A DNA stretch of 64,000 nucleotides from Gulosibacter sp. 10 (GCF_900163695.1 NZ_FUIC01000008.1:1-64000), one strand, 5' to 3'. Counted from the stretch's first letter, positions 28,781 to 38,449 are shown. Made by a program: numbers and translations. The notes: generated by a model from the letters alone, not told the origin.

Positions 28781-29805
28781 CGCGGCTCCGCCTTCCGGTC
28801 CTCATGGCATTCGAGCACGCGCTGCAGGCGCCGCGCGACGGCCTCGCGCATCGCGTCGGGCTCGATGACGCGCACCGCGGCGCCCGAGGCGGCGAGCTCG
28901 TCGGCGAGCAGTCCGAGATCCCAGTCCCGCAGCTCCAGCTCGACCCAGTCGCCGGTCGACTCGCCCGGATCGGGGGCGTCCACCGCCCGCGACCGCAGTC
29001 GCGCGTCGGCCTCCCCCGCGCTCCGCACCGCCACGCGCACCGGCTGCGACTCCGCGAGGGCGTCGAGCTGCGCGGTGAGCTCCGCGGTGGACGGGGCCTC
29101 GCGATCGTGCTCTCCGAGCGTCTCGATCTCGCCGAGGATGCGGGCGAGCAGGAAGTTGCGAGCGGCGCCGCGCCGGTGGTCGAACGCGTGGAGGAGCCAC
29201 CGGCCCCGGTAGACGAAGAGGTGGAGTGCGTCCACGTCCCGGGCCTCCGGCTCGCGCGCCTCCTGCTTGACGTACTCGAAGCCGATACGGCGGCGCTGCG
29301 CGACCGCATCGCGCAGGGCGGCGAACTGCGGCGGCGTGGAGACGAGGGTGCGGGGCGCGGACGCGGGGGCGATGCCGCCGGAGTCGCTCTCGCCGAGGAA
29401 CTTCACGCGGGCGATGGTCGCGGCGTCCCGAACGGCCGGATCCAGCCAGGCCTGCGTGGCCTCGTTGATGAGCAGCGCGTCCTCGGCGGTCAGCTCGAAG
29501 CTCGCGCCGCCCGCCGCATCCTGCCGCACCCGGAAGCGCCACTGGGCGCGGTCGCCGGGGGCCAGCGGATCCTCGACGGTCTCGATCTCGATGCCGGTGG
29601 CCCGGAGCGCCTTGCGATCGCGCTCGAACAGCTTGTCGAGCGCCTGGGTCCGGCCGCCCTCGGCCTCGAACCGCTCGCGGTAGCCGTCGACCGATTCGAA
29701 GATCTCGGCCGAGGACAGCGGCCGGCTCGATTCGAGCAGGCGGATGAGCAGGCGCATCTGGCGGTCGTGCTGCTCCGACAGGGGTGGCTTCATCGACGGG
29801 ACCAT
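28777..29805 (-). CDS. pafB: WYL-domain transcriptional regulator PafB
   Basis: 342 residues with N-terminal HTH (QMRLLIRLLESSRPLSSAEI) and WYL-like core (VYRGRWLLHAFDHRRGAARN). Partner of PafC in the DNA-damage regulon. In mycobacteria the pair is followed by pafA and other Pup-proteasome genes, which are not present here. An alternative start Met5 (29793) is possible; neither has a clear ribosome site. Confidence 0.87.
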   Translation of the reverse strand: MVPSMKPPLSEQHDRQMRLLIRLLESSRPLSSAEIFESVDGYRERFEAEGGRTQALDKLFERDRKALRATGIEIETVEDPLAPGDRAQWRFRVRQDAAGGASFELTAEDALLINEATQAWLDPAVRDAATIARVKFLGESDSGGIAPASAPRTLVSTPPQFAALRDAVAQRRRIGFEYVKQEAREPEARDVDALHLFVYRGRWLLHAFDHRRGAARNFLLARILGEIETLGEHDREAPSTAELTAQLDALAESQPVRVAVRSAGEADARLRSRAVDAPDPGESTGDWVELELRDWDLGLLADELAASGAAVRVIEPDAMREAVARRLQRVLECHEDRKAEPR

Positions 29806-29814
29806 AGGGGCAGG

Positions 29815-30789
29815 CTACAGAGTCCCGACGATGTCCACGACGAAGACGAGCGTCGCGCCGCCCGGCACGGCGTCGCCGGAGCCCTGCTCCCCGTAGCCGA
29901 GTTCGGGCGGGAAGACGGTGACCACGCGGGATCCGACCGTCTGGCCCACGAGCGCGGCCGAGAAGCCTGGTACGACGCGATCGGTCGCGAAGGCGCTGGG
30001 CAGACCGCCGCGGCCCCAGCTGGAGTCGAACTCGGCGCCGTCCTCGAAGAGCAGCCCCGTGTACTGGACGGCGACGAAGTCGCCCTCCTCGACCGTGTCG
30101 CCGTCGCCCGCCAGCACGACGTCGATCACCTGCTCCTGCGGCGCGGGGCGGTCCGAATGCACGGCGATCTCCGGCTGCTCGCCCGGGAGGGCCGATACCT
30201 CGACGAGGTCCTGCGCGGGCTCCCGGGGCTCGCCGTCGGCGGCCTGACCCGACTCGATCGCCAGGACGTCGAGGATGAGCAGCATCGCCGCGACGTCCTC
30301 GGCGCCCGTGGCCGTGCCGAGCATCACCGGCGCGGGCACCACGACGGCGACGCGCGAGCCCGAGGGGACCCCCTCGAGCGCGGCCGCGTAGAACGGGGGC
30401 AGCTCCGGGTTCTCGAGGGCGAGCGGCGCCTCGACCGGCTGGTACGGCCCGCTCTCCCCCGTGCCGAGGTCGTGGACCTGCTGCTTGACCACCACGGTCG
30501 ATGCGGAGGAGATCGCGGGGCCATCGCCCTCGACCACCACCTCGCGCTCCATCAGGTCGCCCACGAGTCCCGCATCGGGCAGCGCGACCTCGGGCTCCTC
30601 GCCGAGCTCGGCCGAGATCTCCGCGGCGTCGATCGCGTCGCCGCCGTCGAGCACCTCGTAGCTCACGGCCTCGTCCGCCGGTGCCTCGGCGCCGGAAGAG
30701 GCGGGCGCCCCCGGCCCCGAGGCGCATGCGCTCAGGCCGAGGGCGAGGAGCAGGGCGCCGACGAGCGGCGTCATGCGGCGGAGTGCCAT
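29815..30789 (-). CDS. FKBP-type peptidyl-prolyl isomerase lipoprotein
   Basis: 324 residues. Signal peptide with lipobox LGLSAC, lipidated Cys22. The C-terminal ~105 residues are an FKBP domain (VAVQYTGLLFEDGAEFDSSW, RVVPGFSAALVGQTVGSRV, PPELGYG) with the usual Tyr, Phe-Asp and Tyr residues; the Trp of VIPGW is Phe. Residues ~95-190 look like a degenerate second FKBP domain. It probably folds extracytoplasmic proteins at the membrane surface. 27 bp from the next lipoprotein gene. Confidence 0.88.
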   Translation of the reverse strand: MALRRMTPLVGALLLALGLSACASGPGAPASSGAEAPADEAVSYEVLDGGDAIDAAEISAELGEEPEVALPDAGLVGDLMEREVVVEGDGPAISSASTVVVKQQVHDLGTGESGPYQPVEAPLALENPELPPFYAAALEGVPSGSRVAVVVPAPVMLGTATGAEDVAAMLLILDVLAIESGQAADGEPREPAQDLVEVSALPGEQPEIAVHSDRPAPQEQVIDVVLAGDGDTVEEGDFVAVQYTGLLFEDGAEFDSSWGRGGLPSAFATDRVVPGFSAALVGQTVGSRVVTVFPPELGYGEQGSGDAVPGGATLVFVVDIVGTL

Positions 30790-30816
30790 TCGGTTCTCGT
30801 TTCCGGGTAGTCGGCG

Positions 30817-31749
30817 CTATTCGGCGCCGAGGATGTCGATGACGAACACGACGGCCGCGCCCGTGTCGAGCGCCGACGAGTAGGCGGTCTGCTCGCCCGC
30901 GAACGTGCTCGCGGGGGCGACGATCACGACCTGCGAGCCGACGGGCGCGCCGATCAGGTGCTCCGAGATGCCGTAGATGCCGTCCTCGGCGCCGGCGGCG
31001 AACTGCAGCGCGGGCCCCGGGTTGCCCCAGGTGGAGAGGAGCTGCCCGCTCGTCTCCCAGTCGAAGGCCGACAGGTGCAGCGTGAGCTCGTCGCCCTCCT
31101 GGACCTCCGGACCGAATCCGCGGATGGTGGTCGCCACCCGGAGCTCCTCGGGCGAGGGCTCCTGCGGCATCGTCACGCCCGGCGTGCCGTCGGGCGCCGT
31201 CACCACCGCGGGGATCCCGTTCTGCTGGGGGCTGATGCGGCCCGTCGCGGCGGAGTGGTACACGCGGTCGACGTCGGCGGCGACGACGACCTCCTGGGCG
31301 AGCGCCTCCTCGGGGGCGCCCTCGGACTGCGCCTCCCCCACGAGCTGCCCGAGGGTCATGGTCGCCTCGACGTGCTGGCCGGACTGCGCGCAGCGGAGCG
31401 CCTCCGCGACGCCCTCGAGGCTCGTGGTCTGGCCGTAGGCGTTCATGGGGAAGGAGCCGAGGATGTTCAGGTTCACGGGCATCGACTCGCCGTCCTGCTG
31501 ATAGCCGGGGACGGTCGGGATGAACTCGGAGCCGTCGACGCCGGTCACCGAGAAGGTGAATTCGGCGATGGCGTTCTCGTCGATCACCGAGCCCGAGCCC
31601 TCCCCGGTGTGCGTCACGGGGAACGCCTCCGTGGGCGAGCAGTTCTCGACCCGCTCGCTCGCGGGGATCTGCGCGCACGCGGAGAGCGCGATCAGCGCCC
31701 CCGCGCTCAGCGCGGCTGCGGCGGTCTTGCGGAATCCTGCGAGGGTCAC
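30817..31749 (-). CDS. FKBP-like lipoprotein, degenerate
   Basis: 310 residues. Lipobox IALSAC with Cys25. The C-terminal part (EGDELTLHLSAFDWETSGQL and EHLIGAPVGSQVVIVAPA) aligns with an FKBP scaffold, but PPELAYG and the FDSS motif are lost, so isomerase activity is doubtful. Start GTG 31749 overlaps the trmI stop (GTGA). Paralogous to the downstream neighbour and probably cotranscribed. Confidence 0.75.
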   Translation of the reverse strand: MTLAGFRKTAAAALSAGALIALSACAQIPASERVENCSPTEAFPVTHTGEGSGSVIDENAIAEFTFSVTGVDGSEFIPTVPGYQQDGESMPVNLNILGSFPMNAYGQTTSLEGVAEALRCAQSGQHVEATMTLGQLVGEAQSEGAPEEALAQEVVVAADVDRVYHSAATGRISPQQNGIPAVVTAPDGTPGVTMPQEPSPEELRVATTIRGFGPEVQEGDELTLHLSAFDWETSGQLLSTWGNPGPALQFAAGAEDGIYGISEHLIGAPVGSQVVIVAPASTFAGEQTAYSSALDTGAAVVFVIDILGAE

Positions 31750-32849
31750 TCGGCGACCTTCCCTTCTTCGGTCGTGCCCGGCTGGCTGCCGGTGTCCATT
31801 ATGTCCCCTTCGGGGCGGCTTTCCGCGGCATCCGAGGCGCGCGCCCGATCGGCGCCCCGGGTCGCCTCGCGGCCGCGCTTGCGCAGCACCTTGTCGCTGA
31901 CCCGGCGCTCCCCGACCGCCTCGGCGGTCCAGGCCGCGGGATCGCCCGGCGTCCAGGCCTCCGTGTCCTCCGCGGAGGCCGGAGTCTTCGAGCCCCGCTG
32001 CTGGCGGGCGGGCAGGACGGTGCCCGGGGCGAGGCGCCTCGCCGAGATGAGGAAGCCGGTGTGCGCCACCATGCGGTGATCCGGGCGCACCGCGAGCCCC
32101 TGCACGTGCCAGCCGCGGACCATGGTCTCCTCCGCCTCCGGCTCGGTGTACCGCCCCGTGGCGCGGATCTCCTCGGCGATGCGGGACAGCTGCGTGGCCG
32201 TGGCCACGTAGCAGAGCAGGACGCCGCCCGATACCAGGGCGTCGCTCACGGCGGGCAGGCACTCCCAGGGGGCGAGCATGTCGAGCACGACCCGGTCGAC
32301 GCTGCCCGGCGGGCACGTCTCCGGGAGCGCCTCGGCGAGGTCGCCGAGCACGATCTCCCAGTTCGCGGGGTCCTCGCCCGCCACGCTCACGACGTTGCCG
32401 CGCGCCACCTGGGCGAACTCCTCGCGCCGTTCGAAGCTCGTGAGGCGCCCGGTGCCCGCGAGCTGGCGGAGGATCCACACCGACAGCGCGCCGGACCCGA
32501 CGCCGGCCTCGACCACCCGCGCGCCGGGGCGGATGTCCGCCTTCGCGAGGATCATCGCGGCGTCCTTGGGGTAGATGATCGCGGCCCCGCGGGGCATCGA
32601 CATGACGACGTCCCACAGCAGCGGCCGCAGCGCGAGGAAGGGCACGCCGCCCGTGGTCTCGACGACGGAGCCGTCGGGCAGGCCGATCAGCTCGTCGTGG
32701 TCGATCGTGCCCTGGTGCGAGTGGACCTGCCTGCCCGATTCGAGCCAGGTCGTGGTGATCCTCCCCTTGGGGTCGGTGAGCTGCACCCGCTCCCCCGAGC
32801 GGAAGGGCCCGGAGGCCGGAGCGGCGGGCGGGATCGGTGTCTGCGGCAT
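31746..32849 (-). CDS. trmI: tRNA (adenine-N1)-methyltransferase TrmI
   Basis: 367 residues. SAM-dependent enzyme making m1A58 in the tRNA T-loop. Motif I is VVEAGVGSGALSVWIL, the preceding YPKDAAMILAKADIRPG is diagnostic, and the catalytic Asp motif is VVLDMLAPWECL. The C-terminal ~80 residues are a charged, low-complexity extension (from ~290). Neighbour of the Pup-proteasome region in mycobacteria (Rv2118c); here it adjoins the FKBP-like lipoproteins directly. Confidence 0.93.
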   Translation of the reverse strand: MPQTPIPPAAPASGPFRSGERVQLTDPKGRITTTWLESGRQVHSHQGTIDHDELIGLPDGSVVETTGGVPFLALRPLLWDVVMSMPRGAAIIYPKDAAMILAKADIRPGARVVEAGVGSGALSVWILRQLAGTGRLTSFERREEFAQVARGNVVSVAGEDPANWEIVLGDLAEALPETCPPGSVDRVVLDMLAPWECLPAVSDALVSGGVLLCYVATATQLSRIAEEIRATGRYTEPEAEETMVRGWHVQGLAVRPDHRMVAHTGFLISARRLAPGTVLPARQQRGSKTPASAEDTEAWTPGDPAAWTAEAVGERRVSDKVLRKRGREATRGADRARASDAAESRPEGDIMDTGSQPGTTEEGKVAE

Positions 32850-32916
32850 GGGACTCGTTTCGTCGTCTCGGGAGGTCGCGCGCCGTGCCGAGGCGCGCTC
32901 CGGGGTGTCGTGCGCG

Positions 32917-33615
32917 CTAGCGCGCCTGCGCGGCGGCGCTCGCGCGCCCCGCGCGGAACTCGAGGTAGAGCTCTCGCAGCCGGCTCCAGCCGACGCCCTC
33001 GAGGGTGTCGACGCGGAGGTACCGCTCGGTGTCCTCGAGCTCGATCTCGAAGGGGATGCCGATCGGCACGGCGCCGGCCGCGACGGCCCCGCCGAGGCCG
33101 TTGATGGAGTCCTCGAGCACGATGCAGCCCTCGCTCGGCACCCCCAGGCGCCGCGCCGCGAGCAGGTAGCCCTCGGGATCGGGCTTGCCCCGCCGCACGT
33201 CCTCGCAGGTGACGATGTGCTCGAATTCGTGACCGCCGAGGTGCGGGAGGACGGCGTCCACGATGCGCCGGCCCGAATTGGTGACGATCGCCGTCGGCAC
33301 GCCGTGCGCGCGGAGGTCGTCGAGCAGCTCCTGGGCGCCTGGGCGCCTGGTCAGCCCGCCCTCGATGCGCGCGATGACGCGCTCGGACACGAACTCCCCG
33401 ATCTCGGGCACCTCGAGCGGCACGCCGAGGCTGCGGAAGAGCTCCGCCGCCGCGGGGAGGGAGGAGCCGATGAGCGCGGCGTCCTGCTCGGGGGTCAGCG
33501 GGGGCAGGGAGAAGCGGTCGAGCAGATCCGACTGCGCCTCGATCCAGTAGGACTCGGTTTCGACGAGCGTGCCGTCCATATCCCAGAGAACGGCCGCCGG
33601 AGCATTGGCGGTCAT
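32917..33615 (-). CDS. HAD family hydrolase (beta-phosphoglucomutase-like)
   Basis: 232 residues with canonical DxDGT motif (VLWDMDGTLVETE), VTNSGRRIVD, Lys in RRGKPDPEGYLLA, and IVLEDSINGLGGAVAAG. It is a phosphatase or phosphomutase; the substrate cannot be told. The start ATG 33615 has TAGACT 8 nt upstream. This is the first gene of the long minus-strand run. Confidence 0.85.
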   Translation of the reverse strand: MTANAPAAVLWDMDGTLVETESYWIEAQSDLLDRFSLPPLTPEQDAALIGSSLPAAAELFRSLGVPLEVPEIGEFVSERVIARIEGGLTRRPGAQELLDDLRAHGVPTAIVTNSGRRIVDAVLPHLGGHEFEHIVTCEDVRRGKPDPEGYLLAARRLGVPSEGCIVLEDSINGLGGAVAAGAVPIGIPFEIELEDTERYLRVDTLEGVGWSRLRELYLEFRAGRASAAAQAR

Positions 33616-33688
33616 ATCCGACCAGTCTACGCGGAACCGCAACCCCACGTACCCTGGATGGGACCGTCGACCCCAGGAGTGTTTACCC

Positions 33689-34612
33689 GTGACAGATTCC
33701 GAGTTCCCCGCCGACTTCCGCGCAGGACGCACGCTCGTGCTCTCGCTGCTCGGCTGGAGCGACGCCGGCGAGGCCGCGAGCGAGGCGGTCCGCGACCTGG
33801 GACGCAGGCTCGGGATCGCTCGGGTCGTGCACCGGATCGACGACGAGGCGTACTTCGACTACGCCGCCCACCGGCCCCGGTCCGAGTTCGACGAGCATGG
33901 CGAGCGGGTCATCCGCTGGCCTTCGACGGTGCTCGCCGGACCGGTGCGGCCCCAGTCCCCCGACGAGGCCGCGATGGCGCCGGGCGAGAGCCGCATCTAC
34001 ACCCTCACCGGCACCGAGCCCACCCTGCGCTGGCGCTCCTACGTCGAGGAGGTCGTCGAGCGCTGCCGCTCGGAGCGGATCACCCGGCTCGTGATCGTCG
34101 GCGCGCTGCTCGCGGATGCGCCCCACACCCGCGACATCCAGGTGTTCCTCACGAGCGATCAGCCCGAGGTCCGGGAGGAGCTCGGCATCGAGGCGTCGAA
34201 GTACGAGGGGCCGACCGGCGTGCCCGGCGTCATCGCCGATGCGGCGCGCCGGGCCGGCATCCAGGTGGTTTCGATGTGGGCCTCCGTGCCGCACTACACT
34301 TCGGGTCCCGACACCGCCTCGCCGAAGGCGCACCTCGCCGTCTTGGACGAGCTCGCGAAGCTGCTCGGCTTCGAGTTCGAGCGGGAGGAGCTCGTCGAGA
34401 AGGCGTCGGTCTGGGAGCGGCAGGTGACCGAGGCGGTCGAGGCCGACGAGGACCTCCAGACCTATGTCCGCTATCTCGAGGAGGCCCGCGACGTGGTGGA
34501 TTCCGAGGCCGCGACGGGCGACGCGATCGCGGCCGAGTTCGAGCGCTTCCTCGCGGCCGACGACTCCGACGACGAGGATCCGCGCCCGCGGGGCAACGAG
34601 CCGCGCAGCTGA
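33689..34612 (+). CDS. PAC2 family protein (second copy)
   Basis: 307 residues, same family as the protein at 3735-4646: GRTLVLSLLGWSDAGEAASE, YFDYAAHRPRSEFDEHGERV, YTLTGTEPTLRWRSYVEEVV, and ALLADAPHTRDIQVFLTS. CAGGAG precedes GTG 33689. Orthologues near mshC exist in mycobacteria (Rv2125). The function in a genome segment without proteasome genes is unknown. Confidence 0.82.
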   Translation: MTDSEFPADFRAGRTLVLSLLGWSDAGEAASEAVRDLGRRLGIARVVHRIDDEAYFDYAAHRPRSEFDEHGERVIRWPSTVLAGPVRPQSPDEAAMAPGESRIYTLTGTEPTLRWRSYVEEVVERCRSERITRLVIVGALLADAPHTRDIQVFLTSDQPEVREELGIEASKYEGPTGVPGVIADAARRAGIQVVSMWASVPHYTSGPDTASPKAHLAVLDELAKLLGFEFEREELVEKASVWERQVTEAVEADEDLQTYVRYLEEARDVVDSEAATGDAIAAEFERFLAADDSDDEDPRPRGNEPRS

Positions 34613-34619
34613 GCGGCCG

Positions 34620-34656
34620 CCCGCGACGGTCCGGAGGGCGTCCGGACCGTCGCGGG
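34620..34656. terminator. Hairpin terminator between PAC2 gene and mshC
   Basis: 15-bp perfect stem CCCGCGACGGTCCGG / CCGGACCGTCGCGGG with 7-nt loop between convergent genes. Confidence 0.7.
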
Positions 34657-34670
34657 CCGGACCGCGATGC

Positions 34671-35915
34671 TCAGAGCCGGATGCCGAGCAGGGCGTCCAC
34701 CGCCGTGCGCATGGCCGCCGAGGGACGCTCCTGAGCGGCCCACTCGTCGACGAGGCGGATGGCTGCCGGCGTGTCGAGGTCGTCCGCGATCGCCTCGCGG
34801 AGCCGCTGCACCGGAGCGTGCTCCGGCGAGGGCTCGCTGCGCGCGGCGGCTGCGCGCCACGTGTCGAGCCTCGCGGCGGCGGCGTCGAGCTCGCCGTCGA
34901 ACCACTCCCAGTCCTCGCGGTAGTGGTGCGAGAGCACGGCGAGCCGGATGGCGGCGGGGTCGTGGCCCGCGGCCACCAGCTTCGAGACGAGCACGAGATT
35001 GCCGAGCGACTTCGACATCTTCGTGCCCTCGTAGGCGATGAGCCCGGCGTGGGCGTAGTGGTCGGCGAAGGGCTTCCCGGTCAGGCCGCTCGCGTGCGCG
35101 GCGCTCATCTCGTGGTGGGGGAAGCGCAGGTCGCGCCCGCCCGCCTGGATGCTGACGTGCTCGCCGAGCGCGCCCGTGGCGATGATCGCGCATTCGACGT
35201 GCCAGCCGGGGCGGCCGCGGCCGACGGGAGAGGGCCAGCTCGGCTCCTCGGGTCGCGCCGCCCGCCAGAGCAGCGGGTCGAAGGTCGAGCGCTTGCCCTC
35301 GCGGTCGGGGTCGCCGCCGAACTCGACGAAGGCCTCGGCGAGGCGCTCCGGCGCGAAGTGGCTCACGAAGCCGGGCTCGTAGAGGCCGCTCGCCTCGACC
35401 GCGGCGAGGTCGAAGTAGATGTCGTCGCCGTCGGCGTCCGGGGTTGGCACAGCGTATCCGAGGTCCCGCTCGACGAGCCGGCCGACGGCGTCGGCCGGCT
35501 CGACCAGCACGTCCTGGACGCGCACGTAGGAGTCCGGCGGGATGACCCGCAGCGCCGCCATGTCGCTCCGGAAGAGGTCGGTCTGCTCCTGCGCGAGCTC
35601 CTGCCAGTCGACGTTCGTGGCGTTCGCGCGCTCGAACAGCGGGTCGTCCACGTCGGTGATGTTCTGCGCGTAGTCCACTTCCACGCCCGACTGCCTGAGG
35701 GCGCGGCCGAGCGTGTCGAAAGCCAGGTAGGTGGCGGCGTGGCCGAGATGCGTGGCGTCGTAGGGCGTGATCCCGCACACGTACAGCCGGGCGACGCCGT
35801 CGACGGTGCGGACCGGTTCGAGGCGCTCGCTCGCGCTGTTGTGGAGATGCACCGGCACGGGCTCGCCCGCCGGTCGGGGAACGTCGGGGGCTGCCCAGGT
35901 CGAAGTCCGAATCAC
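34671..35915 (-). CDS. mshC: L-cysteine:1D-myo-inositol 2-amino-2-deoxy-alpha-D-glucopyranoside ligase
   Basis: 414 residues, similar to cysteinyl-tRNA synthetase but shorter: HIGH motif in CGITPYDATHLGHA, zinc Cys in YVCG and WHVECA, His in RFPHHEMS, KMSKS in TKMSKSLGN. The absence of a tRNA-binding C-terminal domain distinguishes MshC, the ATP-dependent ligase that adds Cys to GlcN-Ins in mycothiol synthesis. GTG 35915 has TAGACT 6 nt upstream, giving its own leaderless promoter although uppP ends only 37 bp upstream. Confidence 0.93.
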   Translation of the reverse strand: MIRTSTWAAPDVPRPAGEPVPVHLHNSASERLEPVRTVDGVARLYVCGITPYDATHLGHAATYLAFDTLGRALRQSGVEVDYAQNITDVDDPLFERANATNVDWQELAQEQTDLFRSDMAALRVIPPDSYVRVQDVLVEPADAVGRLVERDLGYAVPTPDADGDDIYFDLAAVEASGLYEPGFVSHFAPERLAEAFVEFGGDPDREGKRSTFDPLLWRAARPEEPSWPSPVGRGRPGWHVECAIIATGALGEHVSIQAGGRDLRFPHHEMSAAHASGLTGKPFADHYAHAGLIAYEGTKMSKSLGNLVLVSKLVAAGHDPAAIRLAVLSHHYREDWEWFDGELDAAAARLDTWRAAAARSEPSPEHAPVQRLREAIADDLDTPAAIRLVDEWAAQERPSAAMRTAVDALLGIRL

Positions 35916-35921
35916 CCGGCC

Positions 35922-35927
35922 AGTCTA
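35922..35927 (-). promoter_or_regulatory. Candidate -10 box of leaderless mshC transcript
   Basis: TAGACT on the minus strand, 6 nt before GTG 35915. Confidence 0.45.
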
Positions 35928-35952
35928 CGCGCGGACGGCCCGCGGCTCGAAC

Positions 35953-36798
35953 TCAGATCGCGGGGCCGGACAGCGGGTCGAGCACGCCGAAGGCGAGCAG
36001 CACGAACACGAGCGTGCCGAGCGCGATCCGGTAGATCACGAAGGGCATGAAGCTGCGGGTCTCGATCCACTTCATGAGGAACTTGATCACGACCCAGCCC
36101 ACGACGAAGGAGATGATCGTCGCGAGGATCGTCGGGCCCCACGCGATCGCGGTCGCCTCGTTCGTCTCGGTGAGCGCGTTGTACATCTCGTAGCCGCCCG
36201 AGCCGAGCACCGCGGGGATCGCGAGCAGGAACGCGTAGCGGGCGGCGGAGGGACGGTCGTAGCCCATCATCCGGCCGGCGGTGATCGTGCCGCCCGAGCG
36301 GGAGACGCCCGGGATGAGCGAGAGCGCCTGGGCGAAGCCGTAGATGATGCCGTCCTTGACGGTCAGCTGCTGCAGGGTCTTCTGCCGGCGCGCGAGCACG
36401 TCCGCGAGCCCGAGGATGATGCCGAAGACCACGAGCATGGTCGCGACGATCCAGAGCGAGCGGAACTGCGAGCGGATGAGGTCCTGCAGCAGCAGGCCGA
36501 GGACCACGATGGGCACCGAGCCGATGATGATGAGCCAGCCCATCCGCACATCGGGGTCGTTCTTCGGCACCTTGCCCGCGAGCGAGGCGCACCAGCGCTT
36601 GATGATGCGGACGATGTCGCCCCAGAAGAACACGACCACCGCGAGCTCGGTGCCGATCTGGACGATGGCCGTGAACGTCGCCCCGGGATCGCTGCCCAGC
36701 CACTCGCCCACGAGTCGCAGGTGCGCGCTCGAGGAGATCGGGAGGAACTCGGTGAGGCCCTGCACGATGGCGAGGACGATCGCATCAAACCAGCTCAT
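35953..36798 (-). CDS. uppP: Undecaprenyl-diphosphatase
   Basis: 281 residues, eight or so membrane helices. Recycles undecaprenyl pyrophosphate to the monophosphate for wall synthesis. Both active-site motifs are present: [16 protein letters not shown] near residue 20 and [14 protein letters not shown] near 165. Same strand and just upstream of mshC, an arrangement near that of mycobacteria. Confidence 0.95.
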   Translation of the reverse strand: MSWFDAIVLAIVQGLTEFLPISSSAHLRLVGEWLGSDPGATFTAIVQIGTELAVVVFFWGDIVRIIKRWCASLAGKVPKNDPDVRMGWLIIIGSVPIVVLGLLLQDLIRSQFRSLWIVATMLVVFGIILGLADVLARRQKTLQQLTVKDGIIYGFAQALSLIPGVSRSGGTITAGRMMGYDRPSAARYAFLLAIPAVLGSGGYEMYNALTETNEATAIAWGPTILATIISFVVGWVVIKFLMKWIETRSFMPFVIYRIALGTLVFVLLAFGVLDPLSGPAI

Positions 36799-36865
36799 GC
36801 ATCCATGCTTTCTACTTCCGGGATTGCCAGCCAGCGAGTCTACGCCGCGATCGGCTGGGAGCGCG

Positions 36866-38182
36866 TCAGTACGAAAGGAGGAAATCGGTGAGCACGCGAC
36901 GGCCGAACACGAGCGAGTCGAGCGGGACGCGCTCGTCCACGCCGTGGAACATGGCCGGGAAGTCGAGGTCTTCGGGCAGTCGCAGCGGGGCGAAGCCGTA
37001 GCCGTCGATGCCGAGGCGCGAGAGCGATTTGTTGTCGGTGCCGGCGGGCAGGAGGTACGGGATGATCGTGGCGCCCGGGTCGTGGCGGTCGAGGGCGGCC
37101 ACCGCCGCGTCGACGAGCGGGCCGGACGAGGGGGCCTCCGTGCCGGGCAGCTTCCAGTTCATCTCGATCTCGATGTCGGGGCCGACGATCTCCTGCACCG
37201 TCGCGAGGAACTCCTCCTCGGTGTTCGGCAGCGGACGGGCGTCGATCGTCACCTCCGCGACCGCGGGGATGACGTTGCTCTTGTATCCGCCTTCGAGGAT
37301 GGTCGGGTTCACGGTGTCCCGCAGCGAGGCCGTGAGCCAGCTCGCCGCCGAGCCGGTGCGCAGGGCGAGTTCGTCTGGCGAGATCGCGCTCGGCCGCTCG
37401 CCCGTGAGCGTGCACAGCGCGGCGACCATCTCGCTCGTCGTATTCGTGAGCCGCATCGACCAGTCGTGCCTCGAGAGCTTGACCACCGCCTCCGCGACCT
37501 GGGTGATGGCGTTGTCCGCCGCGGGGACGAAGCGCGAGCCGTGGCCGGCGGGCCGCTTGGCGCGCAGCTTGAACCAGAGCATCGCCTTCTCCCCCGTCTG
37601 CAGCAGGTAGGCGCGCTTGCCGTCCACCGTGATCGAGTAGCCGCCCACCTCGCTGATCGCCTCGGTGGCGCCGGCGAACAGCTCCGGGCGCTCGCTCACC
37701 GCGTGGTACGCGCCGAGCTTGCCGCCGTCCTCCTCGTCCGCGAAGAAGGCGATGATGAGCTCGCGCTCGGGCAGCGCGCCGCTCGCGTTGATCTCCTCGA
37801 GCGCCGTGACGATCATGGCGTCCATGTTCTTCATGTCCACGGCGCCGCGCCCCCAGATGCAGCCGTCGCGCACCTCGGCGCCGAAGGGGTCCACGCTCCA
37901 GTGGGATGCGTCGGCCGGCACCACGTCCGTGTGGCCGTGCACGACGAGCGCGGGCTTCGCGGGGTTCCGGCCGGGGACTCGCGCCACGACGGAGGTGCGC
38001 CTCGGCTCCGATTCGAAGACGACGGTCTCGAGGCCCATCGCGCGCAGCCGGGCGTCGAGGTACTCCGCGGCCTCCCGCTCCCCCGTGCTCTTCCCGTTCC
38101 CCCAGTTGGTGGTGTCGAAGCGGATGAGATCGCGAGTCGCGATCACGGTCGGGTCGTGGAGCAGATCGTCGTGGGAAGCCAT
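36866..38182 (-). CDS. M20 family metallopeptidase
   Basis: 438 residues. Dinuclear zinc peptidase: [12 protein letters not shown] (His, Asp), [14 protein letters not shown] (bridging Asp), [12 protein letters not shown] (catalytic Glu pair), and C-terminal MFHGVDERV (His). A lid domain lies at ~190-310. Peptide or N-acyl amino-acid substrate is unknown. ATG 38182 has TACAGT 7 nt upstream, suggesting a leaderless mRNA. Confidence 0.9.
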   Translation of the reverse strand: MASHDDLLHDPTVIATRDLIRFDTTNWGNGKSTGEREAAEYLDARLRAMGLETVVFESEPRRTSVVARVPGRNPAKPALVVHGHTDVVPADASHWSVDPFGAEVRDGCIWGRGAVDMKNMDAMIVTALEEINASGALPERELIIAFFADEEDGGKLGAYHAVSERPELFAGATEAISEVGGYSITVDGKRAYLLQTGEKAMLWFKLRAKRPAGHGSRFVPAADNAITQVAEAVVKLSRHDWSMRLTNTTSEMVAALCTLTGERPSAISPDELALRTGSAASWLTASLRDTVNPTILEGGYKSNVIPAVAEVTIDARPLPNTEEEFLATVQEIVGPDIEIEMNWKLPGTEAPSSGPLVDAAVAALDRHDPGATIIPYLLPAGTDNKSLSRLGIDGYGFAPLRLPEDLDFPAMFHGVDERVPLDSLVFGRRVLTDFLLSY

Positions 38183-38263
38183 GGCTGACACTGTAGTGAC
38201 CGACCCTCGACGGCGGCGTGTCGCCCGTAGCCATGCGTCATACGCAACGCCGGTCGCCCCGAT

Positions 38264-38293
38264 TTGCGCTTCCTCAGAATGCACTGGTAATGT
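38264..38293 (+). promoter_or_regulatory. Candidate promoter of tRNA-Leu
   Basis: TTGCGC (38264-38269), 18-nt spacer, TAATGT (38288-38293), followed by the tRNA about 58 bp downstream. Confidence 0.4.
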
Positions 38294-38351
38294 TTCTATT
38301 CGTGCCCGGCACGACGGAAGTCGCAAAGGGAACGAGAAAACTGCACAGATC

Positions 38352-38437
38352 GCGCGGGTGGCGGAATAGGTAGACGCGCTAGCTTGAGGTGCTAGTGACC
38401 GCATTAGGTCGTGGGGGTTCAAGTCCCCCCTCGCGCA
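38352..38437 (+). tRNA. tRNA-Leu (anticodon GAG)
   Basis: 86 nt cloverleaf with a long variable arm. The acceptor GCGCGGG pairs with CTCGCGC, discriminator A. The anticodon stem CTAGC/GCTAG encloses loop TTGAGGT with anticodon GAG. The T arm contains GGGGGTTCAAGTCCCCC. CCA is not encoded. A strong terminator follows at 38450. Confidence 0.95.
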
Positions 38438-38449
38438 CGCGATATGAAA

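Noticed and set aside
34671-35915. Cysteinyl-tRNA synthetase
   Set aside because: It is 414 residues with no tRNA-binding C-terminal domain and lies beside uppP, as mshC does in mycobacteria.
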